From NCBI GenBank assembly GCA_964592235.1, contig CAZQCF010000014.1, positions 1-64,000 of the forward strand: DNA of 64,000 nucleotides. The letters are read 5' to 3'. The stretch is from PLA3 sp964592235. GTDB lineage: Bacteria; Planctomycetota; Phycisphaerae; UBA1845; UTPLA1. The translations under genes were made by a program, and so were the position numbers. The notes beneath the pieces are model-generated. The model saw only the letters and a program-made list of their open reading frames with translations, did no database searches and had not been told where the DNA came from. This document shows, in pieces, positions 53,519-63,427 of this stretch (position 1 is its first letter; each line of letters opens with the position of its first letter).

Positions 53519-55669
53519 CTACGGAATCGCCAGCAGGGCGGTCACGAACTCATCGATATCGAGCTGCACGTCGCCGTTCCCCATGTCGGAACATGGGCAC
53601 TGATCCGCGGGGATCTGGGTTCCCAGTTTGCATCGCACGAAGCCGGCGATGTCCGAGGCGTTCAGCACGGTGTCATTATTGACGTCGCCTTCCAGCGAGC
53701 ACGTACCGCCCGGCGTCGTCGCGCCGTTGGGGTCGCAGAACGGCGTCTCCAGCGAAGTCCAATTACGAGCCTTGGCGCGGAAAGTGTAAGTCACGCCCGG
53801 CGTCAATCCCGTCACGGTGGTCGTCGGCGTGCCGACCCACGTATTCGCGCCGCTGCCGGCCGCCGGCGTCATTTCGAAGAAAAAGCCTGTGCTGATGAAA
53901 CCGATGTTTGTGAACGTCCCATCGGCGAAGACCTCGATCGACGTGTCGGTGACGGCGCCGAAGCTGACCGATGCAGGGGTCTCGATGTGCGTCGGGCTGT
54001 TGATCGTCGACGTGTACCCGGTCAGGTTATTCGGTACGGCCTGATCGCGCGCCCGCGCGCGGTAGTTGTAGAAATTGTTAGGTTGCAGGCCGTCATCGAT
54101 GTACACGGTTGACGTCTGCCAGGCGCTGTCGGTCCCGCCCGTGCCCGAGCCGGTCGTAAAATCGAACTGATATTCGACCGGTGGGCTGGCGGCGTCAGTC
54201 GCCGTCGTGGCCGTCATCGTGATTTCCGTGGCGCTCAACGGCGCCGGCTCCGTCGACCAGGTCAGGGGGTTGGGCGTCGGCGGCGTCACGTCCGCCGTAC
54301 TTGCGACAACCGTGAACGTAAGCGTGTAGAGCTGGGTCAGGCTGGATGTGCTTCCTTCATAGACACGAATGTAAAAATTGCCTGGCGAGCCGGTCAATTG
54401 CACTTCCGAGAGTGATTCGGCCGAACCCGCCGGCTGGCTGGCGCCCGTAGCAAGCACCGTCGTCCCGTCGGTGCCGATGATCTGCACATTCAGATTCTGC
54501 GCCGCCAGGCTGTCCGTGATGCTGCCGCTGTTGCAGCTTCCGTCGCCGTTCTGCGTGCTGGAGTCGTACGAGAAGCCCTGCGGCGTGACGGTCAGCGTCG
54601 AAACCTTCGCCGCGAAACTCGTCGTAAATCGGTAGTAGTCCTGTTCCCCATCCGCGTCGATTGACAGAATCGACGAGTTCGGGATCGTCGGAGCCGGCAC
54701 GGCCCCGCGGCTCACCGGCACGCCGGCCGTGACCGATCCGAGATCCGTCGCCGTGCCCGCCGTGTTGTTCGGCTCGTCGTTGTCGCCGTAATGGCGCTGT
54801 CCCGCGCGCAGGTCGTCATGCCGCGGGCCGTCGATGCTCGTGTTGATAATCGGCTCCATCAACCGACCGTTCACGCCGCCCAGCAGCGGGCAGACGTGGG
54901 CGATGCCCAGGCCGTGCCCATGTTCGTGCATGACCACGTCACGAAGAAACAGGTTGGAACTGAACGAACTGTTCCAGTCCTCGGCCCGGTCGAGCACCAT
55001 GTCGCCGCCGCCCGAGGGAAAGTTATTATAGGCAAGTGTATTACTGTTGCCGTCGATCACTTTCATGCCGATGCGCACGTCGCCGCGGGTCGTCCCATTG
55101 CCGGCGCTGCCCCACGCCGCGCCGTCGTCCCAGTCCACCCCGGCCGCCGTCAATCGAACATACGACGTGCCGGTCAGCGCGGCCCACCGGTCAAAACTCT
55201 GTTGAAACCGTGAGACCCACGTGGCTCGGCCGCCCTGACTGGCGAACAGGGCATCCATGCGAGAAAACAACTCATTGGTGCCGGATCCCTCGCCAATTCC
55301 GTTAGGAATCGTCACCCCGTCCGGTACGAAGCTCCAGGTCAGAACAATTGGATCGCCCTGCGAACCGGGCCAGCGAGTCGACAGGTTGTAGCGAAACTCG
55401 TCGGGGAATTGGAGCTGCTCAAGCAACCTCTGCATGATTTCCGGCGGAGTCCCCTCCGCGAAACACGCCGCCACCGGGCCGCCCACGCGCTGTGTGGGGT
55501 TCCAGTTCTTCTCGTACCAATCGAGACTCGCTCGCGTCGAAGGGTAGCGTCCGTCCAGAATGCCCGGCCGGGCCTCCGACTCGCCCGGGGCGATCGGCAT
55601 CCTGGCCAGCAGGACGACGGCGACTGTGAACGAAAGGAACACAACACTGGTTCGAATGGCAGAACGCAT
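53519..55669 (-). CDS. Secreted matrixin-type metalloprotease with PPC, fibronectin-like and dockerin domains
   Basis: A 716-residue exported protein with a signal peptide (IRTSVVFLSFTVAVVLLARM). The zinc site MHEHGHGLGIAHVCP (HExxHxxGxxH) is near residue 245, followed by a pre-peptidase domain (DADGEQDYYRFTTSFAAKVS, NFYIRVYEGSTSS) and fibronectin-like domains (FTNIGFISTGFFFEMT, GLTPGVTYTFRAKARN). The end EGDVNNDTVLNASDIAGFVR and MGNGDVQLDIDEFVTALL is a two-copy dockerin type I with Asx/Asn/Asp calcium sites. Dockerins usually anchor to cohesins, but none is present here. GGAGGGG lies three bases before the ATG. It converges with uvrC. Confidence 0.88.
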   Translation of the reverse strand: MRSAIRTSVVFLSFTVAVVLLARMPIAPGESEARPGILDGRYPSTRASLDWYEKNWNPTQRVGGPVAACFAEGTPPEIMQRLLEQLQFPDEFRYNLSTRWPGSQGDPIVLTWSFVPDGVTIPNGIGEGSGTNELFSRMDALFASQGGRATWVSRFQQSFDRWAALTGTSYVRLTAAGVDWDDGAAWGSAGNGTTRGDVRIGMKVIDGNSNTLAYNNFPSGGGDMVLDRAEDWNSSFSSNLFLRDVVMHEHGHGLGIAHVCPLLGGVNGRLMEPIINTSIDGPRHDDLRAGQRHYGDNDEPNNTAGTATDLGSVTAGVPVSRGAVPAPTIPNSSILSIDADGEQDYYRFTTSFAAKVSTLTVTPQGFSYDSSTQNGDGSCNSGSITDSLAAQNLNVQIIGTDGTTVLATGASQPAGSAESLSEVQLTGSPGNFYIRVYEGSTSSLTQLYTLTFTVVASTADVTPPTPNPLTWSTEPAPLSATEITMTATTATDAASPPVEYQFDFTTGSGTGGTDSAWQTSTVYIDDGLQPNNFYNYRARARDQAVPNNLTGYTSTINSPTHIETPASVSFGAVTDTSIEVFADGTFTNIGFISTGFFFEMTPAAGSGANTWVGTPTTTVTGLTPGVTYTFRAKARNWTSLETPFCDPNGATTPGGTCSLEGDVNNDTVLNASDIAGFVRCKLGTQIPADQCPCSDMGNGDVQLDIDEFVTALLAIP

Positions 55670-55882
55670 GAACCCCTCCGGGGACCGCTTTCAGCGGCAA
55701 CACATCTGAAACTAAACCATCGGGGATTCGCACACGCCGATTCACGCCGGGCCGCACCCGGTTTGGACGAATCGAAAAATGGCGGGTAGTCGCTGCGCGC
55801 GGAAACCCCACTCCACATGACAATTATAGGCCGGTGACGGGGGGGGCGGTCAATCCAAAACGGCCCTGGCTCGCTCGGAATC

Positions 55883-56836
55883 TCAATACTCGAACAGTTT
55901 TGAGACGCTGGATTGGGTGTGGATGTTTCTTATCGCACGCGCGAACAACGGCGCGGCTGAAACGACCTTTACTTTGCGGGAAAGGGGCTCAAACCGGTGT
56001 TCCAGCGTATCGGTGATAATCAACTGCCGAATCGGACTGCCGTCGATCACCGCCGCGGCTCCGGGAGTCATCACGCCGTGGGCCACCGCCGCATAGACAG
56101 ACATGGCGCCCTCTTCGATAAGTCTCTTGGCCGTTGCTACAAGCGTGCCTCCGGTCGTCGTGAAGTCGTCCACAATGAGCGCGTTCTTCCCGGCGACGTG
56201 GCCGATAATCCGGTTCACGACGGCTTTCTCCCGGTGATCGAGGCGGGTCTTCTCCGCGATCACGGTCTTCGCGCCCAGCGCGCGGGAATAGCCGTTGGCC
56301 ATGGCCGTTGCGCCGACATCCGGTGCGACGACGACCCACTTGCGATCCACCATCTTGCGGAAATACGCCGCGATGACAGGCAGCGCATAAAGGTGATCCA
56401 CGGGCACATGGAAGAAACCCTGAATCTGCGGGGCGTGCAGGTCCATCGTCACAATCCGATCGACGCCCGCGGCCTCCAGACAATCCGCCACGACGCGCGC
56501 CCGGATCGACACGCGCGGTTCGTCCTTCTTGTCGCCTTTGCCATAGCCGAAGAACGGAATCACCGCCGTGACGGTGCGGGCGCTGGCGCGTTTCAGCGCG
56601 TCGATGTAAAACAACAGTTCAACGAAATGATCGTTGACCGGGTACGAGAGCGACTGGACGAAATAGACATCTCGACCGCGCACATTCTCGCCGACGCGAA
56701 CAAAAGTATTGCCCTCCGAGAAGTGCTTCGTGAACGTCTGCCCCGGGCGAAGCCGTAGCTGCTTGCCGATCGCCGCCGTGAACTGCTGGCTGGCCGATCC
56801 GCCGAGCAGGAGAAGCTTGAGTTTGCCTGATGCCAT
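55883..56836 (-). CDS. prs: Ribose-phosphate pyrophosphokinase
   Basis: Makes PRPP from ribose 5-phosphate and ATP. The 317 residues match the family: LLLLGGSASQQFTAAIGKQL, then FSEGNTFVRVGENVRGRDVY, DLHAPQIQGFFHVPVDHLYA, the PRPP-binding VVVAPDVGATAMANGYSRAL and the PRTase loop ALIVDDFTTTGGTLVATAKR. It ends with a short tail SVSKLFEY. The start at 56836 is preferred because it begins the conserved core; GGAGGAAG lies 11 bases upstream. Upp in this window uses its product. Confidence 0.94.
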   Translation of the reverse strand: MASGKLKLLLLGGSASQQFTAAIGKQLRLRPGQTFTKHFSEGNTFVRVGENVRGRDVYFVQSLSYPVNDHFVELLFYIDALKRASARTVTAVIPFFGYGKGDKKDEPRVSIRARVVADCLEAAGVDRIVTMDLHAPQIQGFFHVPVDHLYALPVIAAYFRKMVDRKWVVVAPDVGATAMANGYSRALGAKTVIAEKTRLDHREKAVVNRIIGHVAGKNALIVDDFTTTGGTLVATAKRLIEEGAMSVYAAVAHGVMTPGAAAVIDGSPIRQLIITDTLEHRFEPLSRKVKVVSAAPLFARAIRNIHTQSSVSKLFEY

Positions 56837-56897
56837 GGAGCCGGCTTCCTCCGGGGGTTGAGTCGGTTCGCCGCACGCGGTCGCGTCGCCGGCGATT

Positions 56898-57983
56898 CTA
56901 CTGGGAAGCGACTCGCGCCGTGGAATCGCGTGTGATGAGCGTTGCCGGCAGGCGAATTCGTATCGGCTCGCGCTCGTCAGCATTGGGATCGCGGCGAATC
57001 TCCTCGAACAAGAGGTCCAGGGCCGTCGCCACCATGGCTCGGATGTCGATCCCGATTGTGGTCAGCGCGGGACGGAAAAACTGGGCCAACTGAATGTCGT
57101 TGCAACCCACGATGGACAGATCCCCGGGCACGTCCCGGCCGACGCTCGCCGCCGCCACGACCGATGCCATGGCGATCTCGTCGTTGATGCAGATGATCCC
57201 CGTCGTTTGCGGCGCGCCGGTGAGCAGCTTCTGGAGCGCTGCAGCGCACATATTGGCGTTGGCGCAAGCCTCCTGACGAATGTTGGAAGCCGAAATCCCG
57301 TGCTCCTTGAACGCGCGCTCGATCCCGCGCCGCCGAAGCTCGAACCAGCTCGGCTCGTCGTCGGCGTGCGGCCCGCCGAGATAGCCAAGGTGTTTGTGTC
57401 CGAGGCCGATCAAGTGCGATGCGGCAATGTACGAGAATCCCGCGATATCCGGGCTGACTTCATGGAACCGCGTCTGCTCCACGGCGCTGTGAATAAGCAC
57501 GGTCGGCGTTCCCGCGGTGACGGACGACCCATCGCCTGCAGGCAAGCGGTAAAACTCCTCCGGCGGCGCGATCACGACAGCCCCGGCAAGTTTGAAGTTC
57601 CGCAGCGCCTGACGATAGCTGCTGAATGATTGGCAACTGATGACGCCGTACTTCCGCCCCTCGATCGCTTGCGAGACTTCATCCACCAGTTTCGCGAGGT
57701 AGTGGTGGCTCGAGATGTATTCGGCGAGCATCACGATCGTGTTGAGCTGCTCGCCGCGAAGGCTGCGGGCCATCAGGTTCGGCACGTAGCCCATCTGCTC
57801 GGCCGCCTCGCGGCACCGCTGGGCCGTCTGCGCGCCGACCAGGTGCTCCTTCCCGGACAGCGCGCGGGAGACAGTCATCGCCGAGACGCCGACCCGCCGG
57901 GCCACGTCTCGCAGGGTCACGTTCTTGATCTTCCGCTCTGCCACGATTGTTGACTCGTGTCTGGTTAGGGGGGCCGGATTCAT
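56898..57983 (-). CDS. LacI-family transcriptional regulator
   Basis: A 361-residue repressor. The HTH is KNVTLRDVARRVGVSAMTVS followed by RALSGKEHLVG, and the hinge helix is YVPNLMARSLRGEQLNTIVM. The periplasmic-binding-protein-like effector domain includes HLIGLGHKHLGYLGGPHADD, TTGIICINDEIAMASVVAAA and GDLSIVGCNDIQLAQFFRPA. The binding ligand, usually a sugar or nucleoside, cannot be told. The start is uncertain: ATG 57983 is given; a GTG closer to the HTH is possible. It precedes prs by 61 bp on the same strand, and both could be cotranscribed. Confidence 0.87.
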   Translation of the reverse strand: MNPAPLTRHESTIVAERKIKNVTLRDVARRVGVSAMTVSRALSGKEHLVGAQTAQRCREAAEQMGYVPNLMARSLRGEQLNTIVMLAEYISSHHYLAKLVDEVSQAIEGRKYGVISCQSFSSYRQALRNFKLAGAVVIAPPEEFYRLPAGDGSSVTAGTPTVLIHSAVEQTRFHEVSPDIAGFSYIAASHLIGLGHKHLGYLGGPHADDEPSWFELRRRGIERAFKEHGISASNIRQEACANANMCAAALQKLLTGAPQTTGIICINDEIAMASVVAAASVGRDVPGDLSIVGCNDIQLAQFFRPALTTIGIDIRAMVATALDLLFEEIRRDPNADEREPIRIRLPATLITRDSTARVASQ

Positions 57984-58136
57984 GTCAGCGGGAAGCATCG
58001 GCCATTGAGAAAGCCCTGCGCGAATCTCTCGGTCTAGTCGAACCGCCACCCGATCAAGCTTAACTGTTATATCAAGCCGGTGCCAGCAGCTGTAACATCG
58101 GAAAGTACCAATTTCAGCCGACCGTCAAACTACTCG

Positions 58137-58149
58137 GATAATTGTTATC
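58137..58149. promoter_or_regulatory. Candidate operator near the LacI-family gene
   Basis: GATAA-TTG-TTATC is a perfect 5-bp inverted repeat 154 bases upstream of the regulator's start and 107 bases from tRNA-Leu. It could be an autoregulatory site, but its 3-base centre is not typical of LacI operators, so the call is tentative. Confidence 0.25.
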
Positions 58150-58255
58150 GGAAATAGGGCGTGTGCGCGAATGGGCGAGGGAGGCACGCGGGAAGGTGGA
58201 CCATGCCCTGCCCAGAAGTAGGCCGCCCGCTGTAAATGCGAAACAGGGGGGCGAA

Positions 58256-58339
58256 TGCGGCCAAGAGGAGTCGAACCTCCACGAGCTTGCGCTCACTAGG
58301 ACCTGAACCTAGCGCGTCTGCCAATTCCGCCATGGCCGC
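58256..58339 (-). tRNA. tRNA-Leu (anticodon CAG)
   Basis: An 84-base cloverleaf on the minus strand with acceptor GCGGCCA/TGGCCGC, anticodon stem CTAGG/CCTAG around the loop TTCAGGT (anticodon CAG), the long variable arm TGAGCGCAAGCTCG of class II tRNAs, and T-arm GGAGG/CCTCT-like around TTCGACT. No CCA is encoded. Confidence 0.93.
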
Positions 58340-58804
58340 GGATTTCGGATTCCAGTCTGGGCCGGTGGACCTTCTGGAATGGGCCGGGAAGTGTACGGGC
58401 GCGACGCGACGCTGGCAAGTCACGTCCGACGCCGTGTAAGTGCGATTATTTGCAGTGCGATCGGAGCCGCGGTCGCCATGGAGCGGGACGGTTCCAACTT
58501 GCCGAAACGCGCTTCCCGGACGGCCAACGGCTCCTATGATCCCATAAGTACCTGGGAATGGCGTTGCGCGGCAATTGCGTGTAAATTGGTATCCCCGGTG
58601 ACGGTTCGACCGATATGAGTGGAGCGGAGTTGCCCCTTCATGCGTCGGCCGCCGACATCGGCGACACACCGCGACGGCGACACCCGGCGGGGCCATGATT
58701 CAGACAGTCGCGGAAAACGACGGCGTGACAGCACCCTTGAGCATGGTAGACCACGCAAACGCCGCATCGGCGATGGGGACAAGTCTGTCCCATTGGAGAG
58801 CAAG
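58340..58804. other. Non-coding stretch upstream of korA
   Basis: About 465 bases between tRNA-Leu and korA. A frame open from 58619 continues into korA but its 62 residues are rich in Arg/Asp/Ser with no family similarity, so they are taken as leader and not coding. No clear promoter or RNA element is recognised; it should hold the korA promoter. Confidence 0.5.
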
Positions 58805-60679
58805 ATGAGCAGCACGGCGGTTTTGGAAGAGCAGAAATCGAGTAAGCCCATTGAGGCGCTGGATGAAGTGACCGTTCGCTTCGCGGGCGACTCGGGCGAC
58901 GGCATGCAGCTCGCGGGCACGCAGTTCACCCGCGCGACGGTCATCTTCGGAAACGACGTCAGCACGTTCCCGGATTATCCCGCCGAGATTCGCGCCCCGG
59001 CCGGTTCGCTCGCGGGCGTTTCCGGCTTTCAGGTCAATTTCAGCAGCCGCGACATCCACACGCCCGGCGACATGGTCGATACGCTCGTCGCGTTCAACCC
59101 CGCCGCATTAAGGACAAACGTAAAGGATGTCAAGAACGGCGGCATCGTCATCGTCAACGAAGATGCCTTCGGCAAAACCGACCTCAAGAAGGCCGGCTAC
59201 GAGAACAACCCGCTTGAAGACGGCACGTTGTCTAAGTACCGGCTCTTCAAGGTGCCGATCTCCAAGCTCAACAGCACCGCCCTGGCCAGCAGCGGCCTGG
59301 GCGCCAAGGAAATCGACCGCTGCAAGAACTTCTTCGCGCTGGGGCTTATTTCCTGGCTCTATCATCGACCGCTGGAACCGACCGTCGAGTGGATCGAGCG
59401 CTCGATGGCCAAGAAGCCAGAGATGATCGAGGCCAACAAGGCCGTCCTCAAGGCCGGCTACTACTTCGGCGAGACCTGCGAACTGTTCCAGGTGAGCTAC
59501 AAGGTCTCAAAGGCCAAGCTGGCGCCCGGCAAGTACCGCCGGATCAGCGGCAACGAAGCGACGGCCCTGGGGTTGATCGCAGCCGCGAACCTCGCGAGCA
59601 AGGAGCTGTTCTACGCGAGCTATCCGATCACGCCGGCGAGCGACGTGCTGCACACGCTCGCCAAGTACAAGAACTATCGCGTCAAGACCTTTCAGGCCGA
59701 GGACGAAATCGCCGCCATGACCGCCGCCATCGGTGCGTCCTTCGCCGGTGACATTTCGGTCACGGGCACGAGCGGCCCGGGCCTTGCTCTCAAAGGCGAG
59801 GGCGTCGGTCTTGCCGTCATGACCGAGCTGCCCGTCGTTATCGTGGACGTGCAGCGCGGCGGGCCGAGCACCGGTCTGCCGACCAAGACCGAGCAGGCCG
59901 ACCTGTTCCAGGCCGTCCTCGGGCGAAACGGTGAATGCCCCGTTTGTGTGCTCGCGGCGTGCGGCCCGGCCGATTGCTTCGACATGGCGATCGAGGCTGT
60001 GCGGATCGCGACGCGCTTCATGACGCCGGTCATTCTGTTGACGGACGGTTATATTGCCAACGGCGAAGAGCCGTGGCTGCTGCCGAGCGTCAAGAATCTG
60101 CCGAAGATCGTCGTGCATCATCCCGAAGCCAACGGCGACGCCGGCGCGTTCAAGCCCTACAAGCGGGATGACAAACTGGCCCGCCCTTGGGCGATCCCCG
60201 GAACCAAGGGCCTGGAGCACCGCATCGGCGGCCTTGAGAAGCAGGACGTCTCCGGCAACGTCAGCTACGACCCCGACAACCATGAACACATGATCCACAC
60301 CCGCGCGAAGAAGATCGCCGGCATCGCCCACGACATCCCCGATCAGACGGTCTTCGGCCCGGCCGAGGGCGATCTGCTGGTCGTCGGTTGGGGCGGCACG
60401 GCCGGCGCGATTCGCAGCGCGGTCGAGCGCGTGCAACAGAAGGGTCACAAGGTGGCCGGCACGCATTTGCGCTACATGAATCCGTTCCCGAAGAACCTGG
60501 GCGATCTCATGAAGCGCTACAAGAAGGTGCTGGTCTGCGAGTTGAACATGGGCCAGCTTCGCTACGTGCTCCGCGCGACGTACCTGGTCGACGCACTGGG
60601 GCTGAACAAGGTGCAGGGCAAGCCGTTCCGAATCGCCGAGATCGAGTCGAAGATTCTGGACGTGCTGGGAAGCAAGTAG
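58805..60679 (+). CDS. korA: 2-oxoacid:ferredoxin oxidoreductase, fused gamma-alpha subunit (KorA)
   Basis: A 624-residue subunit of a 2-oxoacid:acceptor oxidoreductase, probably 2-oxoglutarate:ferredoxin oxidoreductase. Residues about 20-210 are the gamma domain (VRFAGDSGDGMQLAGTQFTR, with GDSGDG in place of GxGGQG). Residues about 240-624 are alpha: ELFYASYPITPASDVLHTLA, EDEIAAMTAAIGASFAGD, TSGPGLALKGEGVGLAVMTE and RGGPSTGLPTKTEQADL. This gamma-alpha arrangement is the usual KorA of aerobic and anaerobic bacteria. GGAGAG lies five bases before ATG 58805. korB follows after 89 bp. Confidence 0.9.
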   Translation: MSSTAVLEEQKSSKPIEALDEVTVRFAGDSGDGMQLAGTQFTRATVIFGNDVSTFPDYPAEIRAPAGSLAGVSGFQVNFSSRDIHTPGDMVDTLVAFNPAALRTNVKDVKNGGIVIVNEDAFGKTDLKKAGYENNPLEDGTLSKYRLFKVPISKLNSTALASSGLGAKEIDRCKNFFALGLISWLYHRPLEPTVEWIERSMAKKPEMIEANKAVLKAGYYFGETCELFQVSYKVSKAKLAPGKYRRISGNEATALGLIAAANLASKELFYASYPITPASDVLHTLAKYKNYRVKTFQAEDEIAAMTAAIGASFAGDISVTGTSGPGLALKGEGVGLAVMTELPVVIVDVQRGGPSTGLPTKTEQADLFQAVLGRNGECPVCVLAACGPADCFDMAIEAVRIATRFMTPVILLTDGYIANGEEPWLLPSVKNLPKIVVHHPEANGDAGAFKPYKRDDKLARPWAIPGTKGLEHRIGGLEKQDVSGNVSYDPDNHEHMIHTRAKKIAGIAHDIPDQTVFGPAEGDLLVVGWGGTAGAIRSAVERVQQKGHKVAGTHLRYMNPFPKNLGDLMKRYKKVLVCELNMGQLRYVLRATYLVDALGLNKVQGKPFRIAEIESKILDVLGSK

Positions 60680-60768
60680 AGTCTGGTGAACTGAACAGCG
60701 CCGCGCATCGGACATCGCGCGACGCCCCGGAATACGACGTTTTGGCGTTTTGAACGCCGGAGAGAACG

Positions 60769-61788
60769 ATGACGACTGCAACGTTGCCTCAACTGACCCC
60801 CAAGGACTTCGCCAGCGATCAGGACGTGCGCTGGTGCCCCGGCTGCGGGGATTACTCCATCCTCGCGCAGGTCAAGAAGATCCTGCCTGAACTGAACATC
60901 CCGCGAGAGAAGATCGTCTTCGTCTCCGGCATCGGCTGCTCCAGTCGCTTCCCGTATTACGTCAGCAGCTACGGCTTCCACTCGATCCACGGCCGCGCCC
61001 CGGCTGTCGCGACGGGCGTGAAGCTGGCCAACCCGGAATTGAGCGTCTGGGTGGCGACCGGCGACGGCGACGGCCTGTCGATCGGCGGCAACCATCTCGT
61101 GCACGCCATCCGCCGAAACGTGGACCTGAAGATTCTCCTGTTCAACAACCGCATCTACGGTCTGACGAAAGGGCAATACTCACCCACGTCGGAACTGGGC
61201 AAGAAGACCAAGAGCACGCCGATGGGTTCGGTGGACAATCCGCTGTGCCCGATCTCGGTGGCCATCGGCTCGGAAGCGACATTTGTCGCGCGAACGATGG
61301 ACGTGAACGTCAAGCACTTGGCCGACACGCTGCTCCGCGCCGGCAAGCACAAGGGCACGGCCTTTGTGGAGATTTATCAGAATTGCAACGTCTTCAACGA
61401 CGGCGCGTTTGAGTACGCCTCCGACCGCGAAGTGAAAGAAGACAACACGCTCTACGTCGAGCACGGCAAGCCCATGATCTTCGGCAAGAACCGCGACAAG
61501 GGCATCCGCTTCAAGAACATGGAGCCGGAAGTCGTGCAGCTCGGCGGCGACATCAAGGAAGACGACTTGATCTTCCACGACGAAAAGGCCCCCGAGCCAA
61601 GCCTGGCGTTCATGCTTAGCCGCATGCGCTATCCCGAGTTCCCCGAGGTGTTCGGCGTGCTTCGAAGCGTGGAGAGGCCGACGTTTGACGCGGCCGTGTT
61701 CCACCAGATGAAGCAGGCCGAGGAGAAGATGGGCAAGGGCGAGCTGGAGAAGCTCATCAACAGCGGCGACACGTGGGTCGTTGACTAA
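60769..61788 (+). CDS. korB: 2-oxoacid:ferredoxin oxidoreductase, beta subunit (KorB)
   Basis: A 339-residue ThDP-binding subunit that pairs with KorA. Motifs are VRWCPGCGDYSILAQVKKIL, SGIGCSSRFPYYVSSYGFHS, ATGDGDGLSIGGNHLVHAIR (the GDGD Mg/ThDP motif), NNRIYGLTKGQYSPTS and the conserved NCNVFNDGAFEY. GGAGAG precedes the ATG. A rho-independent terminator follows at 61852, so korAB is a two-gene operon. It is the second such enzyme in the window; the first (25.9-28.4 kb) has a different fusion. Confidence 0.93.
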   Translation: MTTATLPQLTPKDFASDQDVRWCPGCGDYSILAQVKKILPELNIPREKIVFVSGIGCSSRFPYYVSSYGFHSIHGRAPAVATGVKLANPELSVWVATGDGDGLSIGGNHLVHAIRRNVDLKILLFNNRIYGLTKGQYSPTSELGKKTKSTPMGSVDNPLCPISVAIGSEATFVARTMDVNVKHLADTLLRAGKHKGTAFVEIYQNCNVFNDGAFEYASDREVKEDNTLYVEHGKPMIFGKNRDKGIRFKNMEPEVVQLGGDIKEDDLIFHDEKAPEPSLAFMLSRMRYPEFPEVFGVLRSVERPTFDAAVFHQMKQAEEKMGKGELEKLINSGDTWVVD

Positions 61789-61851
61789 CCGCGGGTAAAT
61801 CCCAGTACGTCAAATACGCCAAATCGCCGAGACGTTGAAACAAAACCCTCC

Positions 61852-61884
61852 AAAGCCCCGGGCAATTGCCTGGGGCTTTTCTTT
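61852..61884 (+). terminator. Rho-independent terminator after korB
   Basis: AAAGCCCC (61852-61859) pairs with GGGGCTTT (61872-61879), with GGC/GCC inside around AATT, followed by TTCTTT. It is 63 bases past the korB stop and is the clearest terminator in the window. Confidence 0.85.
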
Positions 61885-62044
61885 GCGCATTCCTTAATGA
61901 ATCCCGACACCCGTCCAAACCTTGAATTCGGGCCGTCGTTTTTCGTATGATTGCGTCCGGATTGCCTGCTTCGCCGGCGGACGGCGGGGCATGGCTTCTT
62001 GAGCTTACAGCGCCCGTCCAACCCATCTCGACAAGGAGCATTCC

Positions 62045-63370
62045 ATGATCGTCGTCGGCGGATTCCGTGCATCATGCGTCGCGTGGAGCCTGTTTATCGC
62101 GACAACTGTCGTCGCCGGGCCGCTGACCCCGCCGCCCGGGCCGGTGCAGGCGACCGACCGCGTCCGCATCAACCAGCAGGACATCGCATCGTTTCCTTAT
62201 GTCATAAACGACAGCGGTTCGTATGTCCTGACCAGCAACATTGTGATTCCCGCCGGCGCCGAAGGCATCGTGATCCAGGTCAGCGGCGTCACGCTCGACC
62301 TGAACGGCTTCAACGTCATCGGTGATTTCGCCAGCCTCGACGGCATCCGCGTCGGGGCACCGGGCAAGGGCGGCGACGTGCGCGACATCGCCATCCTCAA
62401 CGGAATCGTGCGGAACTGCGGCGGCAACGGGATCGACGCGATCAACACGACCAACATCCGCGTCCAGGGTATCCTCTCGGACGCCAACGCCCTGCGCGGC
62501 ATCGCCGTGGGAACCAATTCGTCGGTGCGGGATTGCCTCGCGATCTTCAGCGGCGACATCGGCATCTCCACACGGAACAATTCAACCGTCGAAGGTTGCA
62601 CGGCCATGGGCAATGGTTCGGCGGGGATCTTCACCGACAACTCCGCCTCGATTCGCGGTTGTGCCAGCGAGTTCAATACGGGCGACGGCATCTTCACCCT
62701 TAGCGGTAGCACCATCGCCGATTGCACGTCGCGGTTCAACTTCGGCTTGGGCATCTCGATCATCAGCGGTTGCAAAATCACCGGCTGCTCGGTCGAGGCG
62801 AGCTTTGGAACCGGCATCTCCGGCTTTGAGAATAACCACATCAGCGATTGCGCCGTCTCAAGCTGCAACGCACACGGGATCGAGATGTTCGACCGGGCGA
62901 CGATTGTTCGCACGTCGGTCCTCTCCTCGGCGTTGAACGGCATTTTCATCAACGGCGGGCTGGTCCAGGACTGCAACGTGCGCCTCAACGGCGGCAACGG
63001 GATCGACATCTTCATCAATCAGGCCAACATCCGCGGCTGCGACGCCTCCAACAACCGCGGCGACGGCATCCTCGTGCGCGACCTCTGCACGGTGATTAAT
63101 AACAACTGCGCAGAGAACGGCAGCTTCGGCGGCGGGATCACCGGCGCGGGCATCAACGTGATGGGCGATCGCTGCCGAATCGACGGGAACCACGTCGCCA
63201 GCAACGACCGCGGCATCGAGGCATCCAGCCCGATCTTCCGGAGCATTTTCATTCGCAACTCGGCCATGGGGAACACCGACAACTACGGCTCGATTGATCT
63301 CGTGAACGACATCGCCCCGATCAGCTCCGCGGCGCTGGCAGCCAGCGCCTGGGCCAACATCGAGTTCTGA
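62045..63370 (+). CDS. Secreted right-handed parallel beta-helix protein
   Basis: A 441-residue exported protein with an N-terminal signal (ASCVAWSLFIATTVVAGPL) and repeated coils such as GVTLDLNGFNVIGDFASLDG, NCGGNGIDAINTTNIRVQGI, NSTVEGCTAMGNGSAGIFTD and GSTIADCTSRFNFGLGISII. The repeat G-I-x-x-x-x-S-x-I-x-x-C/N-x-A/x-x-N-x-G of parallel beta-helix (pectate-lyase-like) proteins is clear, but no catalytic Lys/Arg/Asp set is identified, so it may be adhesive or structural. AAGGAG lies six bases before the ATG. Confidence 0.85.
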   Translation: MIVVGGFRASCVAWSLFIATTVVAGPLTPPPGPVQATDRVRINQQDIASFPYVINDSGSYVLTSNIVIPAGAEGIVIQVSGVTLDLNGFNVIGDFASLDGIRVGAPGKGGDVRDIAILNGIVRNCGGNGIDAINTTNIRVQGILSDANALRGIAVGTNSSVRDCLAIFSGDIGISTRNNSTVEGCTAMGNGSAGIFTDNSASIRGCASEFNTGDGIFTLSGSTIADCTSRFNFGLGISIISGCKITGCSVEASFGTGISGFENNHISDCAVSSCNAHGIEMFDRATIVRTSVLSSALNGIFINGGLVQDCNVRLNGGNGIDIFINQANIRGCDASNNRGDGILVRDLCTVINNNCAENGSFGGGITGAGINVMGDRCRIDGNHVASNDRGIEASSPIFRSIFIRNSAMGNTDNYGSIDLVNDIAPISSAALAASAWANIEF

Positions 63371-63427
63371 CTTGCCGCGTCGCGTCGCGCATGGAACAAT
63401 TGTTAACCGCCTTGAGGGCGCTTACTC

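Noticed and set aside
58619..58804. N-terminal extension of KorA
   Set aside because: Residues are Arg/Asp/Ser-rich with no similarity to the family; a good ribosome-binding site precedes ATG 58805.
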